Shown here in pieces: positions 1 to 12,677 of a stretch of DNA of 64,000 nucleotides. Made by a program: the position numbers and the translations under genes. This stretch comes from Rhynochetos jubatus. Its lineage: Eukaryota > Chordata > Aves > Eurypygiformes > Rhynochetidae. Under the pieces are notes generated by a model that was not told where the DNA came from, did not search any database, and saw nothing but the letters and a program-made list of their open reading frames with translations. Numbering within the stretch: the first letter of the stretch is position 1; the number at the start of each line of letters is the position of its first letter. The DNA lies in NCBI GenBank assembly GCA_027574665.1, contig CM050654.1, positions 32,073,722 to 32,137,721 on the forward strand, read 5' to 3'.

Positions 1-3000
1 CTCCCGACTGGTTCCGTACAGCAGAGTTTAATGGAGCTATAAACATACTATATGATTTCCTTTTCTTGGTCTCATTTTTCCCTCATACTTTTTCTTCTTG
101 GAATATATCTAGCAAATGTAAAACCTGTATGTTGCTACTGCAAATGGGGCCGTTTGCTTAACGTGGCTTTGTCCAGAGTAGAATAAATACCCATGGCCTT
201 CTGAAGAGCGCTGAGTTGATTGCACATACCACCTGCGTTTACCAGTAACATTACCAATAACATTCACCTGTAACATGTGCATGAGAGGACTGCAAGAAGT
301 TGAAATTCAGTGCTACTCTAAAGAGCAATTTTCATGCTGACAAGAAATAGAAAGTCATGTTGCATCTTCCTATGGGAACATATAGACAGAGGTAAGTTTC
401 CTCTTTGGAAATTATCTTATCTTTTGTCTTTGAAGGCAGCAGCTGTGGGAGGTCGAGCACAGGCAGTTGTCATCAATCGGTGGATTGCAGATTGGTGCAG
501 GAGTGCTCTCACCCTGTAAATGCCACTGCCTTTCCACTGCTTCCCAGTCCAGAGCACAGCCCTTACTTTTTGCTGTCTGCAACTCCCCAGCAAAGGCTTC
601 CTTTGGCTCATGTGTACCTGGAAGGCTTAAGAAGGAGCAGACCTGCTCCCTGGCTCTGTTTTCTAGACATGCACGTTCCAAATGAGTCTCTGCCTTGTTG
701 AACTGAACAAGGGAATGCTGTGCAGTAAGTCTGTCACTCCTTTTCCTTTTGTCCCGCTGCTGGGGCGCACGGTGACCACTCTTTCCACACGAAATACCTC
801 AATAGCAAATGGTCAAGACAAATTTTAGACAGATTAAACTGAAAATCTTGAAACTAATAGGATAGCGCGGAGGGCAGACTTAGGGTGCCTAACTAGCAGG
901 CATGCAAAGCGCACAGGCGAACAAAGCAGGACTAAGCTCCTTTTCCTTTTTTCTTTTATCTAACATGCAGCTACGTTGACAGCTGCAGCTAATGACTTCT
1001 GAAGGGATCTCCTCTCTTGGCTCCCTTTTTGCTCTTCCGATCTGTGTATGTATTTTCCCTGAGAGCTGTTCCAGGAACTGAATTAAAACCTCCCTAGTCA
1101 TTACTTTTCCTTTTGGTGTGCAGACACCCTGCAAACAGTGGCTCAGGCAGCAGCCTGAAGCAGTCAAGTTTCAGAGGAAGCCAACTGTAGCAATCTATTT
1201 TTAAAAGGTTATTTTGATGAATTGGATTTTATGACCTGATTTGAACTGGTCTTGGGCACCCGTGTGTTGTGCTGTCACAGCCTGAACCCTCAAGAGCGTC
1301 AGTTTGCTGTTTTGCCATTGCAATCCTATCTCCTTTCTGATGGCAGATGGCAACAAATTGTTCTCTCCATCCTCTAGTACTGCTTGTCGTGTGCGTTGAT
1401 GGTGGAGAGTTGCAGATCTTTTGCTGGGGAAAGTAAAACTCTGCTTGTCATCTTACAGTTTCTTGGCTGTCCTGTTTCCCTTCAAGCGATGGGAGTCTGG
1501 AGTTGGGGCTGTCATCTTTCATGAAACGCTGTTACATCTTTTTACATTATCTCTAAAAAAATGATTTAAAAATACTCCATGAGTTTGCATAAGTTTCACC
1601 CTTAACTTTGCTACAGTTATGGATATAGGTACTATGTAAGACCTTAAAACACCAGCGTTATGAACATCCACATCTCTCAGCTACAGTAAACGGAACTGAA
1701 ACAGCCTTGATCCAGAAAGCCATGGGCTGTTGCAGTATCAGTCCCTGATGCCATGTCTGAAAACATCCTTGCATAGCTTCTCTTAACATCAGTAGCAGAG
1801 GAGCTTTACAGTTGGACTTTGGCGGGCACTAGCCTGGGCTTATAGGAGGCATTCAGCATGTAGGAGTGAATATAAATCTTGTATTCAGTCTCTTGAAACC
1901 ATCTCAATGTTTCTATTGTGCAATTCTAAACAAGATTTCTATTATGCTGAAGTAACTTGAGTTTATTCTCGATCCAGAAAGAGATGGGAACGCTGTAATG
2001 GATTGCTTTGGATGAGGTATTCATGCTCAAGAAAACAGTTTTTTACACACTGATGGGTGTGTAATAGAATGTGTTAGTTTGGAAGTTTAGGACTTGTCAT
2101 GGAGGTGTTTATCATGCTGTAGTCCTGCTGGAACTCTGCTGATAAATGGGATTTTTAGATAGGAAGCCTTCATGGATGAGTAGGTCCTGATGGCTCTGTT
2201 GTTGGCACCCATCCATTTGAGCCCCTAAGAGGCACTTGAACATTGGAACTGCCCTTTTTTTAAGTTGAAATTTGAGTTTCACAGTTTTGAAGCTCTTGAT
2301 GCAACTAAGGAATCCCCATAGCAATTCCTGGAAAGGAAGGCTGGATTCCTAATATCCTGATTCTTTTTGGGACAGCTGTACCCTTCTCTTGCTTTTCTGT
2401 ATTCCTACTCTGAGGTTATGCTTTGCGATGCTTGTGTGCATGAATAGTTGCTGAATTTGACTGCATGAATTGCCACATCTTAGTGTGGAGAGGTAATTTG
2501 TATCTGTGATTGTTTCATAGGGCTTTAGGGTGATGATCCTGTTATTCTTAGCACCTCCACTGCCTTTGCATAACCTCTCTTGCTTTAGGCAAGGTAAAAC
2601 AAACACAGCCTCTGGCAGCTCTGTGTCAGGAACAGCACACGCATACACCACATCCAGGCACCTCATCCTTCCCGGCTGCTGCCCAAGCTGTCCGGGAACT
2701 CACGGGCTTCCCCTGCGTCACGCCCCAGCCTGTACGCCAGAAGGAAACCTCCTCCTATCTTCAGCTCTTCCTGCCCAGCTGCGCACAGGTCCAGCGTGTC
2801 ACAGCTCATTGTTTCAGATGGTGTGGTGTGTTGTGCTTCTGCAGCACCAGAGAGGCTGTAAAACATGAAATGATGTTATTGTTAAAGAAGTTTATAAGCT
2901 GTTAATCACCGCGTATTGGCCAGGCAGAGCTTTCCTATTTCCAGTGCTTGATAAGAGGCTTGTGAGTGAAGGCAGAGGAGGGGAAAGGCAGGCTCTGGTT

Positions 3001-4050
3001 GTCTCCAGCATCCCAAATCAACGGGTGCTTTTTCAGTGCTGGCTGGAGCCAAGTTCCCAATATCTCAGCACTCTTCTGCTTTTTGGTGTGTAGTGGTCAT
3101 GTAGGGTTAAATTAGGGTGCAGTGGTTGAATTGCAAGCTTTTCTGATAGGAGCTCTTGGGTTTCTGCATCCATAGCTTTCCTGAGGGCTCCCTTGGGTAA
3201 GGCCTGGCATGCTTTATCTGACAGACAGCCTGACTGATATTTCTGGTGGCTTAATCAGCTGGTGTCAGGGTGTCTAGGTGCAGCCAGAAACTTTCATCCT
3301 AAAGTTGTAGGTATCCCCAGGTTATATTTACAAGTGGCAGTGTGGCAATAGAAGTTGCCTCAGCAGCAAGGCTGTGCTCCAGGAGTGATTACTGCATCCC
3401 TGCAAGATGAAACAGTTGTGCCTTTTTGGGTTACAATCATAATTTGGATACAGGAATCTTATGTGCTGGAACAGCATCTTTTACAGGGCTTTTAATTTTA
3501 TGCATCTTGTCTTTTCTTGTCTATGTCAGGCCAGAAGGTTCCTCAATTATTCTTGCTCATCTTAAATATCAGTTATCCCCTTGCTGTGAAAACTGATCCA
3601 TTGCAGAACAAGGATTTTTTTTTTTTTTTTTTTTTTGCATTGGAGTAATCCTAAGAGAACAGATTGTTGCTGTGAAAAGCAAAGCTCTTGGTCCTGTTGT
3701 TCTGTGTTCCTCTTGTCGTCATTAAAGCTCTTTGTGTTAGACTGTGAGCGGCCCACATCATCACCAGCTTTCCCTGCTGCTGGAGCCTGCAGTGAGACCG
3801 TAATCCTGCATTTGCCATCACAGTGTCTTCCCATATAGTGTGATTTTTACAAATCTAATATTGTGCTTTCTCTGCAGGAACAGCAGCAACAACAAGATAG
3901 GCTCCAAATAGCAATTTTAGCAGAAGTAAGGAAGTATCCTGTTGTCTCACAATGCTGGACAACAGCAAGCTAATTTTCACCTTGTAGTACCAAGGTTGTA
4001 GATAAGCTTATTAGATAATGTAAAATTCTGGAGGTGAAGGTCTTAACTTC
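1..4050. other. Unique non-coding sequence
   Basis: I see no gene, RNA gene or recognisable transposon here apart from the T22 tract listed separately. Open frames are all shorter than about 115 codons, overlap on both strands and contain no domain I recognise. This is what AT-rich non-coding DNA gives by chance. Confidence 0.6.
3615..3636. repeat. Poly-T tract (T22)
   Basis: An uninterrupted run of 22 T. A T run on the + strand can be the A tail of a minus-strand retroposed copy, but nothing recognisable flanks it, so I treat it as a simple repeat. Confidence 0.95.
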
Positions 4051-4170
4051 TGCTGTGGCCTGCTGGATGACATTAAGCAATTAGCGTTACTCTGTGCCTC
4101 AGTTTCCCTCTGAGAATTGGGTAATTGGCTGTGGATTAAAAGCCCTATAAAATAACAACACTTAAAGCAG
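4051..4170 (+). mobile_element. MIR-like SINE fragment, + strand
   Basis: The segment around 4075-4112 reads like the MIR core: a degraded 'aagttacttaacctctctg' followed by CTCTGTGCCTCAGTTTCC, the most conserved MIR block. Downstream, 4165-4180 weakly resembles the part of MIR that precedes its 3' end. It is an old non-autonomous retroposon with no coding capacity. It lies head to tail against an opposite-strand MIR-like piece that starts about 30 bp later. Identification is by eye against the remembered consensus. Confidence 0.6.
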
Positions 4171-4199
4171 TGCATGTAACAGTTGTTAACACAGAATGC

Positions 4200-4310
4200 T
4201 GTCATCATCTCCACTTTATAAATGTGAGGAACTGAGGCAGAAAATGGCTTGCCAAAAGCTATTGATGTAGTTGGGGCAAGAGTCCTCATTAGACCTCTGG
4301 AGCTGGTGGC
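4200..4310 (-). mobile_element. MIR-like SINE fragment, - strand
   Basis: On the + strand this reads as 'ccactttataaatgtgagg', then GAACTGAGGCAGAAAATGG, CTTGCCAAAAG and 'gcaagagtcctcattagacctctgg'. That is the reverse complement of the MIR core and tRNA-related half. It is strongly diverged and non-coding. With the preceding + strand piece it forms an inverted MIR pair. Confidence 0.6.
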
Positions 4311-5189
4311 TGCCTGGCCAGCCCTCAGGCTTCGTGCTGCTCATCACCCTCCTGCCCCTGCTTTTGAGCACCGTGATGATGGTTAAATGCACAGGACTTT
4401 GGTGTGGGTGTGTGTTACAGATTTAGGCTCATTCCTTTCCCCGTTCCTGCTGCGTGAATTGGAAAAGTAATAAACAAAATGGTTTTTATCTAGGAAAAAG
4501 GTTTGAGTCCTCCGTTTTTAACAAGCATATGTTAATAGTACGAAGTATATGGGACAGCATTGTCCTAATTAGTTTTCTGTCGAAATTAACAGCCCTTGAA
4601 TTCAATAGAGAGATTTAGGCCAACACAGTGTCTTTGAAAAATTCACAGGACTTTTTGCCCTGTGGTTTTGAATATGAGCTGAAGCTTCAACATCATGGAA
4701 CCTCCTCTGAGCAGAGCTTTACTCTTCATTTAAAATGTTCTCCCTCTTTAAAAGCCAGCTTCTTAGTGTAATTTGAATCCATCTTATTTTAGGGTATATA
4801 TTTAGTATGCAGCTGATTTTTTTTTTTTTTCCCTCTAAAGTTCTTGGATAGCAAGTCCATTAAGAAATCTCAGTGTTGCCAAACCAGTTTAAGACATTTG
4901 GAACTTCAATTACCTGCTGAACTCTTAAAAAGTAATTTGGTCATGAAAGCAGTGAATGCATTCTGTGCTGTTTAAGGATTGCTTACAGAGATAAAATGGG
5001 TTTGGCTGGATGTCAGATAAATACTTTTATGCTGAAGCATATGTGCAACCAGTTTTTCTCCTTTTTTTTTTTTTTTTGAATGAATCTGAAGAGTCTCTCC
5101 TGAATATCCCCAAACAGATTCTGGATTGCAAGGTCCTGTGTTCTTAAGTGAGGACAATCATTTAGTGTTTTGCACCTAGGGAACATCTT
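4311..5189. other. Unique non-coding sequence with two T runs
   Basis: No gene seen. It holds two homopolymers, T14 at 4817-4830 and T16 at 5062-5077, and nothing else I recognise. Confidence 0.6.
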
Positions 5190-5320
5190 TCATCTCTGGG
5201 CCTTAATGTACTTTACAAAGCCAAGTATGTTCAGCCTAACAAAACTTCTGTGAGACAAGAAAATACAGTTTCCCATTTTACAGCCAGGATAGCCAGCAGG
5301 AGGACGTGATCTGCTCTCAC
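5190..5320 (-). mobile_element. MIR-like SINE fragment
   Basis: The stretch includes 'cttaatgtactttacaaag', 'cttctgtgagacaag' and 'cagtttcccattttacagcc'. This is the antisense pattern of the 3' half of MIR-type SINEs common in reptiles and birds: a 'cactttacaaa' block followed by 'ccccattttacagatg'. Divergence is high, so both boundaries and family are approximate. Confidence 0.45.
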
Positions 5321-6176
5321 ATCAGGCTGGTAGCAGGGATTGCTGGAAGATGATAAGAGATTGGCATGCCTAGGTAAGAAACTTGGGGAACAGATTCTTG
5401 GAGTCTGCTGCTTTTTGCACTGGCTTGAATGTGATCCTGGACACAGGTCTGATGCCTCTTGCAGGTTAATAGAAGACGAGTGCAAAACTGTTCCCTCCCC
5501 AACGCTGTGTTGTAGATTCTGTTTGCATGGGTCCCTTGGCAAGCTCTGCCATGCCTGGGAAGCCAAGCAAGGGCTCTGGTGTGTGAGACAGCAGCTAGTG
5601 CAGAGGGAAAGAGCTGAACCGTCTTGCTACCGTGCAGGTAACAGATGGTGTTTGGCTTATGGGAGAGCAGCTCCTCAGCTCTTGCAGTGTGCTTTTCTTA
5701 TAAAATTCATCCGTCTGGAGTTGTGTTGGCTGAAACAAATACACAGTTAGCTCCAGTTTGAGCGGGGATTGAAGCCATGCCCTGTGCTGAGATGCATATC
5801 TCTGTGTGTGGCTATGTAGTGTTAACAAGCCAATCCCAGTTACTCTAAAATGAAGAATTTAGTTGAAAAATTAGAACCATTAGTACCAGCATATCTTTTT
5901 TTATTGTGATAATGGGACCCAAAGCTGAGTAGTGTTTCCTGTGAGTCATACCCTAACTTTTTACACTATATAGTTCATCTGTTACACCGAATGCAACCTC
6001 ATATGCCACTTTTTTTCCTGAATAGTATCTACAGCTGTGGCCAGTTGTGCTGCTTGGCTTGCAGCTGACCTGGGTTCAAAGGCCTTGAAGCCGAGCCAGA
6101 CTCAAAATGGCTGGGCAACTGTCCCCACTGCTGTGGGGTCAGTATCTGCAAGCATAGCTGCATGTGCCATTCTTCT
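5321..6176. other. Unique non-coding sequence
   Basis: Nothing recognisable. A 136-codon open frame at 5340-5750 on the + strand has no known motif and overlaps antisense frames of similar length, so I do not call it a gene. Confidence 0.55.
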
Positions 6177-6272
6177 CTAACCCAAATCAGTCAAAATGAT
6201 CTGGGTTAAAGAAAACCCTCCATGTTTTTAAATAGTAAGCCAACCTGGATCATTTTGACACAACCGGGTTAG
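6177..6272. repeat. Imperfect inverted repeat, 31-bp arms, 34-bp loop
   Basis: The arms are 6177-6207 and 6242-6272. They pair over CTAACCC/GGGTTAG at the outer end, GTCAAAATGATC/GATCATTTTGAC in the middle and GGTT/AACC at the inner end. That is 23 Watson-Crick pairs plus two possible G-T pairs, with one symmetric 6-nt internal mismatch block. Arm spacing is collinear without indels, so this is unlikely to be chance. It could be a relic of a short palindromic DNA transposon or a hairpin RNA. No transcript evidence is visible. Confidence 0.6.
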
Positions 6273-9200
6273 GGAGCGACTGAGTACAGATATAGCGACA
6301 GATTGGAGGGGGCGGCAACCCAGCTCTGCCGCAGCCGAGCTGTGGGTTGGACCACAGGCTGGATAACATTAATTGGGAGTGAGCACAGTAAGCTGCCCCG
6401 ACTTTTGTCCTGTACAATAGCCTTGTTTAGAGGAAATAATTAAATAGTATGAAGGCTAGAAATGCAGCTGATGTTTCCCTGGTTTGGCCTCTGATTATCA
6501 ACCAGTAGATGTACTCTTAGGTTCCTGCCCAAGGACCTGGTAGTGGCTTTTTTTTTTTTCCCCCTACAGGCAATTCAAAGCAACTTCAAGTTTCTTCTAA
6601 ACTGCACTTGCTTTCATGGGCAGTAAGGAAGCTGCCACCCAGGTGATATTTTCTGGATAACAGCAGTGATTTTCAGATGTTTGGGCACATAACTGACACA
6701 TGTAGCCTTGAGAGATGCTCTGTGGGTTTTGACAGCCTTCTAAACATGCTGGTAATGGACAAATATAGCAAATATTCTGCAAAAACTGAATGTAAACATT
6801 TGAGAATCTTAGTTCACAGAGGATAGTACAAAAATCCCTGTAATGCTACCTTGGGCAAGTGTGTAAGTGTGTGTTTGACACTGGACTTGTCAGTGATCTC
6901 ATTCATTGCTGCTGTGCTGAGACTCAGTTACTGTGGTTTAGCATCAGCGTGCATGAGAGCAGAGTTAGGCCTGCTGAAAGGATGGATACTATTCTTTCCC
7001 CTCAGGGAACCTGTTGGCAGTGGTTATGCAGGTCATGTCCACATGCTGTGACCTGTCTGCACAACAAGCCACCGCTCTGTGTCATTTGCCAGCAGACACT
7101 TCCAAGATACCCTCAGCTATAAAAGAGCATCTTTTCCCCTCCACAGGAGATATGATCCCCTTGCTCACAGAGTGCACACACTGGATGCTGTGATACAGCT
7201 CCTCACCAGGGCAACATGTTCTGGCGGACATGAATCCTTTCAGTTTCTGGTGGAGGCAAGAGTAGGGTAATCCTATTTTGGTGTGTAGGCTCGCTAAGGA
7301 GAGTTGAGCATCTATATAAATGGTGTATGGCATATGGTGGTGAGGGAGAGATGCCCTTGCCATTGGATAGAGTGTCCCTGAACACTGGGGCCCATCTCAT
7401 TGCCTTTGTTATTCCCATCTGGTCATGTTGCAGGTGTGTTGGTGATTGTGTGTGACAACTTCATGTGTTCTATCGCTGAAGCTGATGACAACAAAAGAGA
7501 AATTACTTTCCCTTGTTGATGTTTATTTCCAAATGCAGTCACTGTGTGGCTCAGTGCTTCCTCCGTGTGATGCAAAGGCTTGACCTCTCCTTCTTTCAAC
7601 TCTTAACATTTACATGTAACGAACAGACCTAGGTGTTGCAGTATGTTTGTCTGGGTCGTCAAATGCATATTATGCTTGTCCTTCACAGCAGAAATACAAT
7701 ATCTTTCATCTCAGCCCGTCAGCTCGTTTTTGTTGGTTTTAATTTTGTTGTAGTCATTGAAACCCAGTGATTTTGTCAATAAGCATTATTTATGTGGGGA
7801 GAAATAAATTGATTCATACTTGAAGCACGCTCCCTTGTGCACACACTCATGCAGGGTTGTAGCCTGAGACAACAGCCATGAGTCCAACCCAAAGGGCTGA
7901 CTCTGCTGCTGTGCAACCTGTCCTCCTGCTTGCTGTGTTATATGCAGAGAGAGCTTACAGACTGTCTTCAGCGTTTTGGAAACCTCTGTGCATGAATGGT
8001 TTATCTGCATTGCTGGAAACAAGCTTGATTGACACAAAAACACAGGAAAAGCTGCATCCCAGATGGTTTTGCTATGGTTTGATTGTGTTTTCTGGGAATA
8101 CCTGGCATTCGTTGTGCTGTCTGGTCTCCTTCAAATCATATACCTGCCTGGAGGCTGGGACTCTTGTGAGCTCATGGCTTGAGCTGGAATTGGCTACCTT
8201 CAACCTTAAACACCACTTTCCTGCAACAACTGTCTTTCATTTGCAGAATTTCAATCCAATTTCATGGTATTCAGGTTGTTCCACTTACCATTCCTCATGT
8301 TTTTTCCACGCTATCTCTGCATCCCAGTAGTGCAATGGTCTCTACCATCTCGTCCTGAAAATCTTGGTTGTAACAATAAAAATAATCATGTACATTGCTG
8401 GTTTCAGGCAAACTATCTTCAGCCTCCGGTCAAAAAAAAGAAAACCAGGTAATTATACATGCATAGATAAAACTGCTATTAACTGAAAAATGTTTGGAAA
8501 CTTCTCAGAAGACAAGACTAGAAACTGTCAGTTCATGAGTGGTTTGCGTTTTCCAACAAAAATATTAATTTTTTTTGTGAGACTGAGGGGCACTTTGATT
8601 ATTTTGCTGAGTCAAAAGCATATTTCATAGTGAGGAGAAAGTTTTGCTGGAAACTCCTTATTCAGCCCTGTTCCTCCTACTAGCTGGCTAAGCATCTGCT
8701 AAAAACCCATTCTGCTTGCGTCACCAGTAAGCTACCAGGCTTTAATATTTGTTCAAACTGAGGCTGATAATATTTTAAAAAACAAGCAAGCAAGCCTGCG
8801 ACCTGCACATGCCAGAGGTAATGGAGCTGTCGGCTCCGTTCGTGCCATAGTGACTGATGGGCGCTCCGATGGAGTTGCCTCTTCCCTCTCTCTCCACCTT
8901 GTCGGCATGTTAATGCCTCCACTTGCTGAATAAGGATGCACTTCAATGTGGATTTGTCTTATTTTTGTTTCTGAGCACTGGCAGGACTGGGGGTATATCT
9001 GTGTTTCTCTAAAGCACCCAACATGCTTCTGGTCAGTTGGAATAATTCAACAGGAAGCGTTTCACCCAGAGGTGAGTATGACCCGCCTTGTGGGAGCACC
9101 AACCAGTGAAACCAGTTGCCATGTTGTATTTCAGTGAATCTGCAAATCTGGTACCAGGGGTAGCTGTAGAGAACAGGCAGATCTAAGCCTCTTCTGTACT

Positions 9201-9830
9201 TATGTCTGCTCCTGAGCCCACTTATTTGTGGGCTCCACTCAGTGTGGACACAGCCAGGGGAGTTGGGCATGATTCCCTTGTGGGTGTGCTGGCTGAGTTA
9301 CACCTTCCATGATGGATGCACGTGGCTTTTATGCTTCATGTACAGTCAGCCAAAGCCCATGTAAACCCTCAGAAACAAAGTTTCTCTCTGGTTGTGATTC
9401 CTTATGGGAAGATGTTTGTAATGCCCAGAGCTTTTCCTGTCACAAAGATGCTCCAGATCACTCTTTACTCAATTCTCTGGGACAGGAGGGTGGTAAGCCT
9501 CCCTGATGCCTCCTGTTTGTCCTACTTGATACTGCTGAATCTAACTCAGTTATTTTATGGTGGAGCCAGCTCAGCATGTTATTAAATTGTAAGGCCTTGG
9601 TTACATTATTAGTAAGAATAAATACTTTAAAAGGCAAGGGCAATTTAGAGATCCTGGGTTAAGTGTAGCAATTTAAGCAGCAGAGGCAAGTGGGGAACTG
9701 ATACTCTGAAAAGCACATGCGAAGACTAGAGATCTAACAATGCGGGAGGAAGGGGGCTTCAGGGACGTATGCCACCAGTGGACAGGGAATGGTTTCAAGG
9801 GCTGCAGAAGGACCTACAAGGGTCCTTCTT
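6273..9830. other. Unique non-coding sequence
   Basis: No gene or transposon recognised in these 3.6 kb. A T10-12 run near 6549 and a 150-codon open frame at 7878-8330 (+) were inspected. The frame has no recognisable domain and no supporting signals. Confidence 0.6.
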
Positions 9831-10162
9831 AGGAAGAGGCCTACAAGGAAGCTGGGGGGTTACTTTTTACAAGGGCCTGTAGTGACAGGACAAGGAGTAA
9901 TGGGTTTAAATTGAAAGTGGGGACATTTAGATTAGATATCAGGAAGAAATTCTCCCCGGAGAGGGTGGTGAGGCACTGGCACAGGTTGCCCAGAGAAGCT
10001 GTGGGTGCCCCATCCCTGGAAGTGTCCAAGGCCAGGCTGGATGAGGCTTGGAGCAACCTGGTCTAGTGGAGGGTGTCCCTGCCCATGGCAGGGGGTTGGA
10101 ACTGGATGATCTTTAAGGTCCCTTCCAACCCAGACCATGCTGTGATTCTAAGATTCTATGAC
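9831..10162 (+). mobile_element. CR1 LINE 3' tail, + strand
   Basis: CR1 is the dominant avian non-LTR retrotransposon. This 5'-truncated copy holds the end of ORF2, including the DNA that encodes the 'RLPREA...PSLEVFKARLD' region, followed by the 3' UTR. The conserved blocks are GAGGCACTGGCACAGGTTGC (9970-9989) and GGTCCCTTCCAACC (10118-10131), and the copy ends in degraded ATTCTATGA-type octamers. Stops and indels show that it is dead. It is nearly identical to the copy at 12430 over about 180 bp, so both come from one fairly young subfamily. Confidence 0.96.
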
Positions 10163-12360
10163 CTTAAGGTATTTGGATCAACTGTTGTCTGTACGATTAC
10201 AATGTGTGACAACTATATAGGAGACGGAGAAGGGAAAGCAAGAGTTTTACTAACAATGTAGGTAGTTTCCTGCATCACTTCATAAATTTTTTTAAAATGT
10301 TTTATTTTGGAAATCTGGTGGGTCAAAGAAGTCCTGAGGCCACTGTCTGTGTAGGATACTTGGAAATCAGTGGAACTAAGGATAAGTAATTCTTTCACAA
10401 TGGCATTTCCCCCCTCTCCATTTACTTAGAATTCTTGACATAACCCAAACCCAGGCATGCTCCTATTGAAGAATATGGCAGAATATAGCATGAATATACT
10501 GGGGAGCAAGGCTGAAGCAGCAACTTATCACATAGCTGCAGTCAATTTTCTAGCTATTTGAAACTCATGAAGTATCTCGGTTCCAGAAGTACAACAGAGG
10601 CTGCAGTTGGCAAACTCCGTTCCCTCCTGCTCTCCTGCGGTATTTATTCACCAAACCGAGCAAAGTGCTGTTAGCCACCCAGGCAGCTTGGGATTTATCT
10701 CCCTTGCTTGCTTTGTTTCACTAAAGGGTATGGAGCTTTCATCCCTTCATCAAGCTACTCTGGAGAGGTTTAGTATTGCGAATATGCCAGTGCATGGTAC
10801 AGCTGTCATACTCCTGCTGCTCAAGCAGAAATTTATGGCAGGAAAGACAGATACATGTGGTGTTGGGTTATGAGACTCACAGATTTGCTGTCATGTCTCA
10901 TAGCAGTTTAGGTGAGATAAATCTGTTTTATTTATTTTATTTTGTCATGGAGTGCAAAACTTGAACAAAAATAAGGGATATTTAATGAGTAAATGGAGCC
11001 TAAATTTTCTATGGGTGTGAATTTGGAATTCCCCCCCTGAAACAGATGATTTAAAAAAAATAAAGCTCAGCTAAATGACTCAGAGCGGGGAGACAAGGTA
11101 CAGGGCAGTGATAAGCACAACGTCTAGCACAGTGGGGATGGTGTCCGAACCCTCACTTGGGACAATGTGAGCAGCACTCATCTGCAACAGGGTTATCAAA
11201 ACGGTATTGAAATTTTTTTTTTTCTGCTGTGAATTGTTGTATTCCTTCCAGCAGCTGTCAAAATCCTGCCTTGGGTAACCCATCAGAGCAGTCTGGCCCC
11301 ACTGCAGGAGGCCACCCAAGCCCAGTCCCCTGTGAGTTTGTTACATGCGGCTGATCACACCGAAAGATGCCACGTTAAAATGAAGCATTTAGGAAAAAAA
11401 ACCCTGAAAATTTGGTTTCAAGCCAATTTTGAATAGCTTCTACCAACTTCTTAAATTTTCTGGGGCGTGCTGCTAGTTCCTAAAAAGGTGTTTAGAAACC
11501 AGGGCTAGTCCATGCTGTAGCGTCTTTGGTGGTGGGGCGCTTTTTTTGTGAGTATTTATGTTCTGAAGCCATATATGTGACTAATTGTGTCAGAAGCTCT
11601 TGCCTTAAGCAAACCCAGTAGTGAAATAAAGGTCAGTTTACTTCTCTTCCGTACCTTCACAGGAGCTCCGTATGCCCATGATCTGTCCACTGGATGTGAT
11701 TTAGGATGTTTAAGAAGAAAAGGGTATTTTCCTGTATATATGAGTGGATTTTTCTCTGAAGTAAAATGTAAAGAATTAAAAGGGAAAAAAAAAAAATCCA
11801 TTCATTATGTAATTTCCTCCCCCACTTATTGTATTTCCTTTGAAAAATGGAATCCATATGACACTTGGATGTTACAGTGAATTTGTTTTAAAAATCTTGC
11901 AGGTGATTCCAGATACTTATTACTTCCTTAGTGGAAAATCAGTTTCTCGAGACTTCTTGGCAAATGCTTTTTTTCCCCTACATCATAATCACACTTTCTT
12001 GTCTAATTTATTGTTCAGCCATTTAGAAAAATAAATGAATCTAGGGAAGCAGGGTTTATTTGCTCAGCGCCCTGCTTGGGTATCATTCAGCCTTGCTCCT
12101 ATTTGGATAGTTCCAGTTTTTTAACTTGTCTTCACATCCTCTTTGTTTCTGCGGGTTGGATTGTGTTACGCTCCTCAACGCTTCTTCACGTGTTTCAGTA
12201 TTCACACAGCAGGCCTGGTCAGCGTAAAAGCATGGATGATTACTGGCCTTCCCCTGGGAGAATGAACAGAAAGAATTAAGACAAACACAGGACGTTGTGC
12301 TTTGGAAATGCAGCAGTCTGGAGTAGGAGAACTGTAATATCTATATTTCTGTAGATATAT
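10163..12360. other. Unique non-coding sequence
   Basis: No gene recognised. It contains a short TTTTA-type low-complexity run at 10925-10943, a T11-12 run near 11213 and an A13 run near 11786. Confidence 0.6.
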
Positions 12361-12400
12361 ATACCTATAATAATATCTAGATCTATATTATTATAGGTAT
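12361..12400. repeat. Perfect 16-bp inverted repeat (AT-rich)
   Basis: Arms 12361-12376 (ATACCTATAATAATAT) and 12385-12400 (ATATTATTATAGGTAT) are exact reverse complements around an 8-nt centre, CTAGATCT. It lies about 30 bp upstream of a truncated CR1. It is probably an AT-rich cruciform or slippage product, and no function can be read from it. Confidence 0.9.
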
Positions 12401-12429
12401 TTCTCTATATGCCAACTACGGGCTGTATC

Positions 12430-12677
12430 AAGAGATTTAAACTGAGAGCAGATAGATTTAGATTGGATATCAGGAAGAAGTTCTTCCCAGAGAGGGTGGT
12501 GAGGCACTGGCACAGGTTGCCCAGAGAAGCTGTGGATGCCCCATCCCTGGAAGTGTTCAAGGCCAGGCTGGATGAGGCTTGGAGCAACCTGGTCTAGTGG
12601 AGGGTGTCCCTGCCCAGGGCAGTGGGCTTGGAACTGGATGATGTTTAAGGTCCCTTCCAACCCAAACCATTCTATGA
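12430..12677 (+). mobile_element. CR1 LINE 3' tail, + strand
   Basis: A 5'-truncated CR1. The frame at 12409-12597 translates into the CR1 ORF2 C-terminus: residues 'RLDIRKKFFPERVVRHWHR' followed by 'LPREAVDAPSLEVFKARLD', then a stop just before the 3' UTR. The UTR carries GGTCCCTTCCAACC and ends at TTCTATGA. Frame preservation and close similarity to the 9831 copy suggest a fairly recent insertion for this window. It lacks the endonuclease and reverse transcriptase and cannot move. Confidence 0.97.

Noticed and set aside
7878..8330. 150-codon + strand open frame
   Set aside because: No domain, no splice or start context, and within chance length.
12409..12597. Small gene of 62 codons
   Set aside because: It is the C-terminal end of CR1 ORF2 within a truncated LINE.
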